DNA of 31,370 nt, taken from NCBI GenBank assembly GCA_000708835.1, contig DF237721.1:3221-34590 (forward strand), given 5' to 3'. The notes under the pieces are model-generated. The model did no database searches. It was given only the letters and a program-made list of their open reading frames with translations, and was not told where the DNA came from. Positions 21,159-31,370 of the stretch are shown piece by piece (position 1 is the first letter of the stretch; every line of letters begins with the position of its first letter). Source of the stretch: Klebsormidium nitens. Taxonomy: Eukaryota > Streptophyta > Klebsormidiophyceae > Klebsormidiales > Klebsormidiaceae. A program made the translations under genes and the position numbers.

Positions 21159-24100
21159 ATGGCTACAGCCGAGCGCCCGACGTTGGCTCTCTTGGGAACA
21201 GGGATTTTTGCAAAGGATGCCTACCTGAAATTTCTAGGAGTGTTGTCGGGAAAGTTCAGCTTGTTATACGTTTGGAGCCGATCAGAGGTTTGTGTCGTCT
21301 TGATCTTTGAGCCTCAAATCCTCTAATCTGCTCTTGCTTCAGCCAAGCTACTTCGGATCTCCTTGGAAGTTTCAACAGCAAGTTTTTAATGGTGGTCAAA
21401 CGAAAAGTTTTGTGGACACTCCCTTTGCACTGCTGCCAGTAAAATCAGAAAGTTATCAGCGTTAGTCTCTTTGCCCCATAATATGCTTTGATATCCCAGA
21501 AAGCTAACTGCACTGGCTGGATCTTTACGAGCTTATTTCCGAGAGAATGCCCTTTTGCCAACTCTCTAGAAATATTTCTCATCATCTGGTATCAACAGGT
21601 TTAGAAAGCAAGCTGCTTAGGCCAGAGTATTCGAACATACATGCCTGATTCAGCTCCTCGAAGCCCCTCACTTGTGGACCAAAGGAACAGTATCACGTAG
21701 CGGACGGGAGCTGACTGGTCTGGTGTCGCTTGTTGCTTCAGGCTGGCGCCGTACAGTTCACTGGCCTCGTGAAAGACTTCGCTCCAGGAGCTAAGGCCGT
21801 TTGGGGCGACCAAGGTTTGGACACTGTTTTTGACAGCCCTGTCCATGCGGTGGCGATTGTTCTGCCCGCTCAAATCCAGGTGAGAATCACTGTACATATT
21901 GCTTCTCTGGATCCTATAATCCACTGTTGAGTTGATGGGGCACAAGCTTGGGCTTCTTGCTCATTGTCAACACGGTAGGAAGGACAGATGCAACCGACTC
22001 TCCCTGCTCCCATTTTTGCAAGGTTGGGGCTTCTACTTGATTGTGCGTCGACAGTTCTGTGCCAAACAACAACTTAACCCAGAAGAAGGCTGCTGAAATT
22101 GACAAGCAGACAGCAGATGCATCAGCGATTGAGACAGATACAATTGCGGTTTGCTTTTGACCGAAGCAGGAGTGGCGATGACCGATGGCCGAATTCATAT
22201 ACGCCTGAAGCAAGAGAAGGTAAGAATGGAAAAGTGGGTCGAGTGAGCTTGGATATGGGTGTTGACATTTGACTTGACTGCTCCTTGCAGCCGGCGCTTG
22301 TGGCACGAGCGCTTCAAGCGAGAAAGCATGTAATCCAAGGTGCGGACTTGTCAGAGAATCGGAGAAAGTCATCCACAAAATAGACGAATATATTGATTCT
22401 GATCAAAGAGTCACCCTCAGAATCATCCTGGAAGTGAAATCGAGGAATTCGCTACATCGTGGAACTCGTTCCATCACCTGCCTAAGTAGACTTCTTCAAA
22501 ATGCACCAATGGGAAATGCTCCATGGAAGAATCCTAAATTGTTGAGACTGGCAACCCCTGCTTTTGAAGCCGTTTGACACCGCTGTCTTCTTGTTGACTT
22601 CCGGACGACGCTAGCTTTGTTCGTTGTTAACTCTCGCTTCATTTTAACAGCGCCCTGACATGCGCTCCTCTTCTTTGCAGAGAAGCCTGTGGGCGTCAGT
22701 GAGTCCTCTTCAGCTCGAATTTTTTTTCTGTTGCTTGAAAGACCTATCTTTTCTGGCCTTCCTTGACCTTTTGTAAAGATAGGTTGACTACAAGGGGAAA
22801 AGCTCCCAACTCTCACTCTCAGAATGCTCCGTCCCGATCAAAACAGGGTACAGTCGTTGTTCACTGCTGGCTCGATATCCTTCTTCCTTCGTTGAAAAAT
22901 CATTGCTCTCTACCCAAGCGTTCTGTAGCACACGGCCGTTGATCCAGCCATGGTTGGATATTACTCGGACCTCATTTTTCAGTGACACCCCTCTGTCGCC
23001 TCTGTCGACCTTGGAAAGAGAGGTGCTTCTCGGGCCAGTACCTTTCAAGATCGTTTCGATGCTCCTTTCCGTGGTACTTTACTTCCGTCATCGTAAGGCT
23101 TTTTGTAGGCATCGGCGCTTTCTAAATACGAGAGGCTCGCGTCCTTGACATGCTTTCCAAGTTAGGAATTGCTTTCCATTCAATTTAATTTAATTCGCGA
23201 AACCTATCTTTTCATTGACGAGCATGCTTTCCACGTTCGACGAAGTAATGATTCGAAGTGGATTCAAGAGTTCACTGTCGCTTACCGATCCTGAGCAATT
23301 GTTTCGTCGCTCGACCACTGGGAAACTTCGTTTGGAACCATCAGACATTGCAATGCTGTAAATCGAAGCCGAAACTCTGCCTGCCTTTCTTCCACTCCGT
23401 CCAACGCCGTTGAAGCAACCTGCTTTTCTTTTTATCTCCAGACGCCGCTCACGTGTTGGAGACGCTCAAGGTCTACAAAGATCTGGCGGCCAAGCTAGGC
23501 CCCACGACACCTATCTGGGCTGTGGCCGAGAACTACCGGTTTGAACCGGCGTTGCTCGAGGTACGAAGTTGTCAACCAAACCACCTCAAGCCCACCACAT
23601 GTCCTTGCTTTTGCCAGTTCTCTTTCCGCTTGTTGTGTCCTCGATTCTCTCTTCCGTTCAGCGGAAGAGGCGAACGCTAAGTGTGCAGGCTGCTCGCTAC
23701 TTCAAACTCAACCTTTTCGGGTCCATCATTTCCTAGCGTACGATATGCTGGCACACAACCAGACGCGTATTTGCATATTTCTGCAGAGACGAGTTCTTAC
23801 CTGTGCTTTCTTGCCCTCCCTTGCCTTCTTGAGCTCGCTTCTCTCCAATGGGGAAGCATCTTGCCGTCTGTTCCTGCAATCCACACATCCCACGTGTTGT
23901 CTAACTTGGAAGACGGCTCAAGCCATGCGCCTAGTTGTCGTGGTCCTGTTTGATTTCAGATACGACAGAAGCAATCCCTCACTCCTGCATTTCTATCGAT
24001 TGACGTTTCACCTTTGCCGAGGTCCTCTATTATCCTCAAGATGCTCTCACAAGCTTGCCTCTGCTCTGGCAAGCCGTGCCTGTCCAGGATTCACTACCTG

Positions 24101-27100
24101 TTTCTACAATAGAGTCTGGCTCATATAGCACGAGTGATTGCATTTCCAGAGCTTTGCAGTGTCAGAGCTAGTTGGTGATAGAGGTTTTTACGTTCACAGG
24201 CTGCCCAGTTGGTCCAGCAAGCCGGCGACATGATGGCCGTCCAGATGACGATCGAGACCCCTATGGCCAAAACCAACGGATACTTCCCACGACCTGACAA
24301 ATGGCGGGGCGATCCCGCTTTTACAGTAAGGTTCTCTCTTCAGCTGTTGGATCCGATGGCAGGAGAACTCGGACTGCACTTTGCATTCCCAGAACCCCGC
24401 ACCGCTTGGTACACAACGTGCTTGCGACCGGTTCGTACTACGTCAAGGACTCGATGGCGGTCAGGCCCATCCCTCCATCTTTGCAACTTTCGAGGGCCGA
24501 TATACAGGCTGAAAGCCGCTATAGTAGGTCGCCAGCAATCCGCCATGTCAAACCTCGCCCGCAGTGACCGTACCAGACCCTTTTCCTCGCGCACGGACTC
24601 CCTCAGAGTGTGCCAAGCGGTGTGGGGGTCCTGGACTGATAAACTTCAGTTTGCGTCCAATTTCTCCGTTCTGTCAGACTTTTGAAAGTGTCTTTATGCC
24701 CGTCCATTCAGACAGCGCAAAGCGGACCCTCGCAAGGATGCGGCCCGTGATCGAAGAGGTCCATTGGCGCGACAGGACGTCCTCTGTCTTTCTTGAATGA
24801 CTCTCTTGCACGAATCAGTCCTCACCAGCACTCCCCGGAAGTTTAAATAACATGGGGTCCTTCTTCAGTACTCCGGAGCAGATTTACCAAGCAGCATAAA
24901 GACTGACACCTTTCGCATGTCGTCCTGTCTACACAGGGAACGTTCTTTACTGACGGGGCTGTCCACTTCGTTGCCGGCTTACGACTGGTAAGCTTCTGCC
25001 GTCGAAATCGTTTACACTCTCTGTCATAACCCTTCTGTATCTACTAAGCGCACCATACTCGAACCAGTACCACTTTGTCAGAAGTGAGGAAACTCGTTGG
25101 GACACTTCCTGCATGTGGTCCAGATCGTTGCTACCCCTAACGCCGTTGAGACGCCATGCAAAGTGTCGTTTGCTGCAAGCGACCCTGTTAGACTTTTCTG
25201 TTACTCGATACATTACTCGATACTGATTGCAGCACCTTGATCGCCCGGAGTCTCGGACAAGCTTTCTGCTTAAGGTGGTTTCTTTGCACAAGCCCAGAAT
25301 GGACTAAAATCGGATGGTGTATCGAAGTGGAAACGAAACTATCAATGAAACATAACAGACGATGACAGTAATTTTTAGCAGGTAACAGTGGCTCTCGAGA
25401 ACCGAAGGTCTGCCGAACACCAACCCTCTTTACTGCCACTCGGGGTCAGAAGTACGAAGTCAAATGCTGGTAAGGTAGTGGACGGCGACGATCCGTTCCG
25501 TTCTTTACAGCGGTGTCCAGAGAAAGCCATGCGCTTGCGTCAAAACGATACAGAGACTACGCTGGTAACGCTCTTACAATTTGTGCAGATCAGCGGTCAG
25601 GAAGTAACGTCCGTTTCCGCGCTCGCCTCCAACGTTGACAAGGACTTCCCTTGGCCCGACACGCTATGTGGTGTTGCGTGAGTAGCTTCAGCTTTCCTAC
25701 TCGTTCTACTATTTATGGACTACTTCAGCCTCCCTCCGAGCAGCTCCCCATGACTCACGTACAATCACCATTTGGCAGTGGCTTCTTGACTTTATCGGCA
25801 GTCTTACAAGTAACATCCCACGGACAGGTAAAGAGGGCTCGACTTACGCTCTTCTTGCATGCCAGAACGAGGGTAATCATGGCCAAGCGCATTTCGTGTG
25901 TGCAGAAAACTATACAACGGCGCCCCTTGCAGCATCCTAATTTCTTATGGTGCCCGCGCAAGAAACGTGAGTATCTCGAAGCCGTCTCGAAGTCCAACCC
26001 TTTTTCTTTCAACTCGATGATAGATTGGCTTCTGCTAAAGTTGAATATGTATTTTGGCAGGCCGAAACATCGAGTAAGGTCACGAAAAAGTTTCTCAACA
26101 GTATAACGAGGTTGCGTTTTTGTGTCAACGGGGGGTTTCTCGTCTACGAAACGATTCTCAAGGAAGTGCGGCTGTCGTGCCCACCTCCCTGTTCCCTCCT
26201 GTCAGTGATGCCGCTTGGCGGTTTTAACTTCTTCATATCGGCTCACAGATATGCACCTCTCGTCAGATTTAGTCGACTTTCAGCATCGCCAGCGGAACTC
26301 CATGATTACGTTGCTCGCGCCCGGGTAATTAGAAACCTAAGTTTGCCGATCACTCTGTTTCATGTTCCGTTTTTTGATGATTCCACTGGCCAGAAATCGC
26401 GTTCGCGGTGTGTTCCGAGCTCAACGTGCGTTCGACTCTGAAGCCGTCCCAGAAGGTGTCTGACCGTCGTCACCGTGTCTTCAAGCAGTATTCAATCGAA
26501 CCTACTTTGATCCGATCCCTGCAGATAAGGTGGCGTGTCATTGCCAGCAACGGAACAGTAGAAGTGGAGCGAGGGTCGCTGGACGGAAAGCACGGATACA
26601 CGGTAAGCGATCATGGTCTGCTAATCGTTCGGCTCTCCTTTTGCTTGTTCTGTCTCATTTTCGCGTGTTTCCTGCCTGGCAATGCGGACGGCGGTTTGAG
26701 GCCTTTCGGTACCGTCGACGTTTTGTACCGAAGAGGATTCCCGCGTTAGTGTTAGGTTGCTCATGCGATTCTTTGGGTGGAATAACACTCTACTACTAAA
26801 TAAATTCCTTATTTCCGACGGTGCTCTCGTTACCAACGAGTTCCACTCGCTTTTCGCAGGGAAGCCTCTCTGCTTGCTGCTTGTGTAGCAAATTCGCAAG
26901 GCTCTGCTCACATCTCTACGCTCGTTGTTAGGTTTCTGTGATGACTTTAGGACACAGAATTCTATCAGGCCCATCGCCAAAGGTCGCAAGCACAGGTGCG
27001 ACGGACACTCTATCATGTTGCAGTATGCTGAAAGGAAGTAACACTCTCTGCAGACGCGGCTCTTCACTCCTGACGGCGTGAAGACCGAGAAGTTCCACCC

Positions 27101-28179
27101 GTTCTCCGGGGTACAAGACGAGCTGGACGCCTTCATTGCAGACGTCCAGACAGCCATTACCAAAGTAAGATTGAAAGAGTTGTTTGCATGTTCTTTTTGC
27201 GTGGAGTACTTCTGTTAGCCGAGCCTCGTTCGGATTGCTTGCTTTGATGTTTCTCCATGTGACGCCCGCAAGTATAGTGACGAGGACTGAGGTCCGGGCG
27301 ATCTGGCGCTTGGAAAGGCGTCACAAGGGTCGTGTTGATCAACGGTACCTTTCTGCCGTCCGGCCGAAATAACCCGGCCCAAATTTTCGAGTCCCATTTT
27401 TACCCGATCAGTTACGACCGACCGGCGACTCGGAACTTTCCATAAAGTCAGCGATCCCTTTTCTCGCAACCACGTGGCATCCCGCTCTTGTAAGTCGTCC
27501 GAACCAAACGAAGCCAGATTTTACAAGACTTGGCAGCCACCCTTGTTGATCCAACTCCATGTCACCCGAGACCAAGATAGGAACTATCGGAATCTGCTTC
27601 CCTTTCCGACGGATCCGGACTCTTGCAGGAGTTGAGAAGTATTTCTTGCTTGCGCGAGATCTACTTGTCGCAGCTGCCTTTGGCCGAGACGGACATCTCC
27701 GTGGTGTTTTGTTGGCAGGGCTCTGTTTCTCAGCATCCTCGAGGCTCGGCTGTCGAAGGCCTGAAAGACCTGGCCGTCGTGGAAGCCGCTTTGAAGTCAA
27801 GCATCAACAACGGGACTTGGCAAAAGGTTGACTCAATAGACCAAATACTTTACTGCTAACTTATCCTTGTTGTGACGATAGCCGTTGTTGCTGTTCATTC
27901 GCCGCAGTTTTCCAATCTATAAAAGTTCGAGAGCTCCTGAACTGTCCAAGAGTAAAGTCCTGAGGACGTTTCCTCGAGTAACTTTGTTTTGAGCTGCATA
28001 AGTTCTCCCAACGAATTCCAGGCACGAATGCGGTAGTGTACTGTTTATGTTGTGTCAAACCTAGTGTGCAGTTTGAAGGTCTCGCCTCTGCCGGCCATCT
28101 CACGACTCCAAAGCTTAACGAGTATGCCGTGGGTTCAAGTGATCGGGCTCCAAGCCAGCATGTATATCACTGTGCGTGA
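21159..28179 (+). CDS. Gfo/Idh/MocA-family NAD(P)-dependent oxidoreductase
   Basis: Thirteen exons: 21159-21287, 21742-21879, 22291-22339, 22681-22698, 23442-23560, 24200-24325, 24937-24987, 25589-25677, 25779-25827, 26525-26602, 27054-27164, 27719-27826, 28072-28179 (TGA); about 390 aa. It aligns almost end to end with the plant 'oxidoreductase family protein' of At4g17370 type as I remember it. N-terminal Rossmann dinucleotide fold: LALLGTGIFAKDAYLKFL. Family EKP motif: QEKPVGV, encoded by the 18-nt microexon. Core: IWAVAENYRFEPALLE. C-terminal alpha/beta domain: GTFFTDGAVHFVAGLRL, IRWRVIASNGTVEVERGSLD, KFHPFSGVQDELDAFIADVQ, EGLKDLAVVEAALKSS. The substrate is unknown. The ATG sits in a CCATGG context. 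No transit peptide or membrane segment is visible, so a cytosolic enzyme is likely. One weak point is the acceptor at 25779: it is the phase-consistent choice but drops several residues relative to the family. The last exon is not strongly conserved and was chosen by splice site and phase. Confidence 0.9.
22681..22698 (+). other. 18-nt microexon encoding the EKP motif
   Basis: AGAAGCCTGTGGGCGTCA is flanked by TTCTTTGCAG and GTGAGTCC. It enters and leaves in phase 1 and supplies most of GluLysProValGlyVal. Skipping it keeps the frame but removes the conserved EKP of the Gfo/Idh/MocA family. Confidence 0.85.
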
Positions 28180-28987
28180 ATTTCACGATTCCGCACTTCC
28201 GAGTCATGACCATGTGCTGCTCTGTCCCTTGGTTGGCCCTGTATATATATAACTCTGGATCCGCGTTGTCAATCGATTGCCGCGCAATTCAAACCGATCC
28301 GGATCCGACCCGCAGGCATGGCATTCTGCATATAGGCGTCCATCTTTGAATGCTTCTAATTGTCCGACCTGGTTCTAGCAATGTACGTATACGCATGCCA
28401 GGACACTAGCAATTCTTGGACTTCAACCGATGCGTCGCATTGAAATCGTGAGACTGCTCTTTGAACTTGCTCGTATACACGATTTGGCTCGATTATAGAC
28501 CGTACCGATCCGACCGGCCAGTGCATGTCGATTGAACATATATATCGATTCGACGGTCGACATGTCCGAACTCAGGTATACTAGCTTGCGAAGCTAGTAC
28601 GGCGTATTACGGCATGTGATGGGCAGCACAGTACGTTAACTCGAACTTAGGTGGACGGCATGCTGGTAATCGTGCACTCTGGCACACCACGACTGTGCGC
28701 ATACTGAGCGCGTTGCAGATCCTTAGTAGACAAATGGATGTGCAATGTGTACACAGCTCAATTGAGGCGTATTCGGACGTACGATGCAGCCAAACGATAG
28801 GGGACGGTCTTCAATGTTTGGATCTAGCAGCAATTCACCGACTAGACTGTTCCCAGATTGTCGGCACTGTTTAGGGGAGATTTCAAGCGAGCAGAAGCAA
28901 ATATACAGGTCCAAACTTCTACGGACTTCTACCAATGCGGTTGCGACCAGAACGTTCAACCTTCAGCCATCGGCCGGTGTGCAGTTA
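28180..28987. other. Convergent intergenic spacer with hairpins
   Basis: This lies between the TGA of the MocA-type gene and the TAG of the minus-strand gene, so it holds both 3' flanks. No gene was recognised in it. It includes an ATATATATA stretch near 28243-28251, an 8-bp inverted repeat CATGTCGA/TCGACATG (28524-28531 and 28557-28564) and the hairpin at 28579-28599. Confidence 0.6.
28579..28599. repeat. Perfect 9-bp hairpin with 3-nt loop
   Basis: TACTAGCTT, loop GCG, AAGCTAGTA. It is in the spacer between two convergent genes. No T-run follows, so it is not a bacterial-type terminator; the role is unknown. Confidence 0.85.
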
Positions 28988-31105
28988 CTAGCCCTTCTGA
29001 GCCTTCCTGTGTTTGTTATATGAGCATTGGTTCGAAAGCTTCCAGCAACACCTATTACATGCGTTATTAGAGCAAGCTTTGGCCGGCCGGTTTCTGCAAA
29101 CCTCCCCATCTGTTGCTACCCCGCAAAAGTCGACATCAGAGCTTCCCACGGGTTTGACGGTAACCTTGGTTTGACTTACCGAGTGGGTGTGTGCATCTTG
29201 CTCGTGGCTTGGCGTTCAAGGGCTACCTTCTCGGCCCTATCTCTAGCTTCGAGTTCAAGCCTTTTCGCCCTCTCTTTGGCCTCAAGCTCGAGTTGTTTCC
29301 GCATGGCCACTTCCTTGTCCCAAGCAAGCTTTTGTTGCAGGAGCACCTCATCCAACGTGATGGTATCCGGATCCTGCAAAAGTAGTCCGGGTACGATTTG
29401 TAAACGAACGTTCCGCTGGGGACTACTTTCCGGCTTTTGATGCGGGTGCCTTTGCCAGCCGCCTTTGTCATCTCCGAGACAAGTTCTTCAGATCGAAGAT
29501 CGAACTACTGGTTTCTGAAAGGAAAATCCAGAAAGGAGCGAGGATGCAGCCAACAAACACGCAATGAAACAGGATAATAGCCTGCAGAAGAGAACCTTGA
29601 CACGACGCTGCAGATCTCCCCATTATCACGATGACAGAGAAGTTCGATACAAGTAGCTAACAACGATTTTGAAAGATGTAAGAGTACCTACCAACAGATT
29701 AATATGCGTGCATAACGGCAAAGCCGCCTTACCTGCACGTATTTGTCAATCGACTCCTGGTGCGGAACGCTCCTTTGCTCAAAGCCCGCTTCTTGTAGCG
29801 CCCTGAGGACTTCCCTTTTCCTCCTCCTCAACAGCTGCTCCCGAACTTGCGCCTCGACCACCTCAGAAAGCAACCCCATGCAATGTATGAGGTCCGGTTC
29901 CCCTCTCAAAACGTGCACACCGTTTGCGACGTCGGGCGGAAGGCCTGCCCCATGGAGCGTCTCCTTGCTCAAGGACGTATTTTCCAAATTGAAACGCCAT
30001 GGATACTCGTCAGCAATTCTGACGTGAGGACCTCCTTCGGACACAAACGATGGCCACTCCTCTTCCAACTCTGCCAGCCTGTCTGCGACTTGGATCATTT
30101 GATCTAGCTCTAGCTCATCGACCAAGCTTTGCCCTTCTTTGTAGCTCAAATTCGCCTCCTCAACTACATGCTCGGTAAGGAAAGCAACAGCGTTTGATGA
30201 TTTCAACCGCAACATCTCCCCAGAATCTTCAACCTGGGTGCCGGACTGCCGGGCAGGATACCCTGCCACTCCCAACACAATGTGACCACCAAGACATACA
30301 AACCCGGAGACCAAGACGCGCTCTGGCTGCTCCTCAGACTTTGGCTCCGATTCTGCCCCCGAGTCCGAGACAGAGTTGCACGCGTTCCATCTTGACTCTG
30401 CTCTACAATCAGGGTGTATGTCTTCAACACAATCGAGATACAACGTTTCATAACACGTGTACGCTTGGGGTACGTCCTCAGCTTTCAAAGGAAAGACTAG
30501 CTCTTTGCAGTAAGGACACACAGCGCCTCCCCATCACCGGCCGGTGTCGAGTGGGTTTGCTGTTCTTGCAAAAGCGCGGCAGCCCCACAAGCGCGAGAAG
30601 AAAGTAAGTTTGGAGTCCAGCACGGACAATCTGAGCAACCATCGGAAGGAATGTGCGAAACAGGGGCAGCTCAAAGTGACTCGCTTCAACACCTGTTCTT
30701 CTAGCCTCCAGCCCTCAGTCTCTACTCAGGAACAGCGTTAGTAAGTGTAGCCCTTGCCTGTTTGCATACTGCTCCCAATGGAACAATGTCCTTTGGATGA
30801 GGCCCCAGCTTGGCAAATATCTGCTGCAGGAGTTCAGGGGCAAGAGCAGGCAGTGCCACACGCGCATCTGCAATGCTGCAAGTATCGGCTGCAGCCCCTT
30901 CCTCCCTCCCCAAGGAAGATTCCAAGGTATCCTGGACTTGGCATTGCGTTCTAATCGAGCTCACAGCGTCCAAGTACTCCTGGCCCGTGGGGCGCTCATC
31001 TCTGTTCAGCGGTGCACGGACTTCAAGGGGCGGCAACCTCCTACGAGAGGAGCGCGCCGGCCAGCCCCCGGAGCCCTTCCTGGCTGTTTGCTTGGCCCTC
31101 ACCAT
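28988..31105 (-). CDS. Histone-H3-tail-like N-terminus / F-box-like / coiled-coil / Cys-cluster protein
   Basis: I do not recognise the family as a whole. Exons in transcription order: 31105 to about 30758 or slightly further (first junction unresolved), an open frame 30533-29733, 29373-29180, 29093-28988 (TAG). The last three are joined in phase by GT-AG introns. ATG 31105 gives M-VRAKQTARKGSGG, which matches histone H3 residues 1-13 in exact register (R2, K4, Q5, T6, A7, R8, K9, G12, G13). Residues from about 90 (LPALAPELLQQIFAKLG, then PLGAVCKQARATL) look like an F-box, the SKP1-binding motif of SCF ubiquitin ligases. The second block starts near CPYCKELVFPL, a possible zinc-knuckle pair, and is acidic (VDELELDQMIQVADRLAELE). 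Exon 29373-29180 is a long charged helix (EVAMRKQLELEAKERAKRLE). The C-terminus is a Cys cluster, CSNNACNRCCWKLSNQCSYN, followed by KHRK. An in-frame TGA at 30536-30534 upstream of the second block means an intron end must lie after it, but no strong acceptor is seen. A nuclear ubiquitin-ligase adaptor role is inference only. Confidence 0.6.
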
Positions 31106-31370
31106 CCTTCGTGCAGTGGCTAGAGGGCGCCTGGGTGACTTTCTGATTACACCTCTGCTGAATGCAGCAGGAATGGTGCATTCATGCAGCCTTAGCCCCA
31201 GCTGCTGAGAACACAATGTAAAAAGTGCACTTGAAAGAAGTCGAGCTTACCATCGGACAGCTATAGCATGATGCTCTCGGATAACCGTGAATCCTACTCC
31301 GGATTTTGCCAACTCCGGATTTTCGGCTGACATTCATCGATGAGGACTCCAAGCCCCGGTCACTCCCCGC
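31106..31370. other. Upstream flank of the H3-tail-like gene
   Basis: Probable 5' UTR and promoter of the minus-strand gene. The frame of its first exon stays open upstream to about 31216 but has no other ATG. ACTCCGGATTTT occurs twice (31296-31307 and 31312-31323). No gene was recognised. Confidence 0.45.

Noticed and set aside
29223-29471. Minus-strand frame starting MTKAAGKGTRIKSRK as a separate small gene
   Set aside because: The TTTTGCAG acceptor ending at 29374 joins in phase 0 to the donor at 29732 and gives a smooth helix, so the upstream part is read as intron. A separate gene is not excluded.
31209-31343. Possible 5' exon of the H3-tail-like gene ending at an ATG/GTAAGC donor near 31251
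   Set aside because: The implied intron to the acceptor at 31209 would be only about 42 nt, too short for this gene set, and it would bury the H3-like motif inside the protein.

Overview
This is a nuclear segment from a photosynthetic eukaryote, most likely a streptophyte (land plant or charophyte alga; Klebsormidium-like is a guess). The grounds are: every recognisable protein is split into many short exons with GT-AG borders; two of the proteins belong with photosynthetic or plastid biology (a DUF3727-type protein and plastid-type ArgJ with a transit-peptide-like first exon); one protein aligns end to end, from memory, with a plant Gfo/Idh/MocA oxidoreductase; and an intron holds units of the 8-base telomere type TTTTAGGG. 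There are no operons, rRNA, tRNA or CRISPR arrays that I can see.

Layout: (1) 1-4304, minus strand: the Mediator subunit MED15, a KIX-domain, glutamine-rich coactivator subunit. Its 3' end runs off the window and its first exon was not located. (2) 4305-7305: no gene recognised; it should hold the MED15 5' end and the promoter of the next gene. (3) 7306-12260, plus strand: an 11-exon gene for a DUF3727-type protein with an acidic C-terminal tail. Its introns carry a 256-bp MITE-like element, a telomere-like run and small tandem repeats. (4) 12261-13247: convergent intergenic spacer with palindromes. (5) 13248-20531, minus strand: ArgJ (glutamate N-acetyltransferase / ornithine acetyltransferase), at least 15 exons, with one GC-AG intron. 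(6) 20532-21158: divergent promoter region. (7) 21159-28179, plus strand: Gfo/Idh/MocA-family oxidoreductase, 13 exons, including an 18-nt microexon that encodes the family's EKP motif. (8) 28180-28987: second convergent spacer with hairpins. (9) 28988-31105, minus strand: a multi-exon gene whose protein begins with a close match to the histone H3 tail, continues with an F-box-like segment and a charged coiled coil, and ends in a cysteine cluster.

The genes do not form a pathway. Exon borders were placed by hand from splice signals, reading phase and family alignment from memory. Internal borders of MED15, DUF3727, ArgJ and MocA are mostly phase-consistent and I trust them. The 5' ends of MED15 and DUF3727, the ArgJ transit-peptide junction, one MocA acceptor and the first junction of the H3-tail gene remain unresolved. 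The most novel item is the histone-H3-tail/F-box/Cys-cluster protein at the right end.
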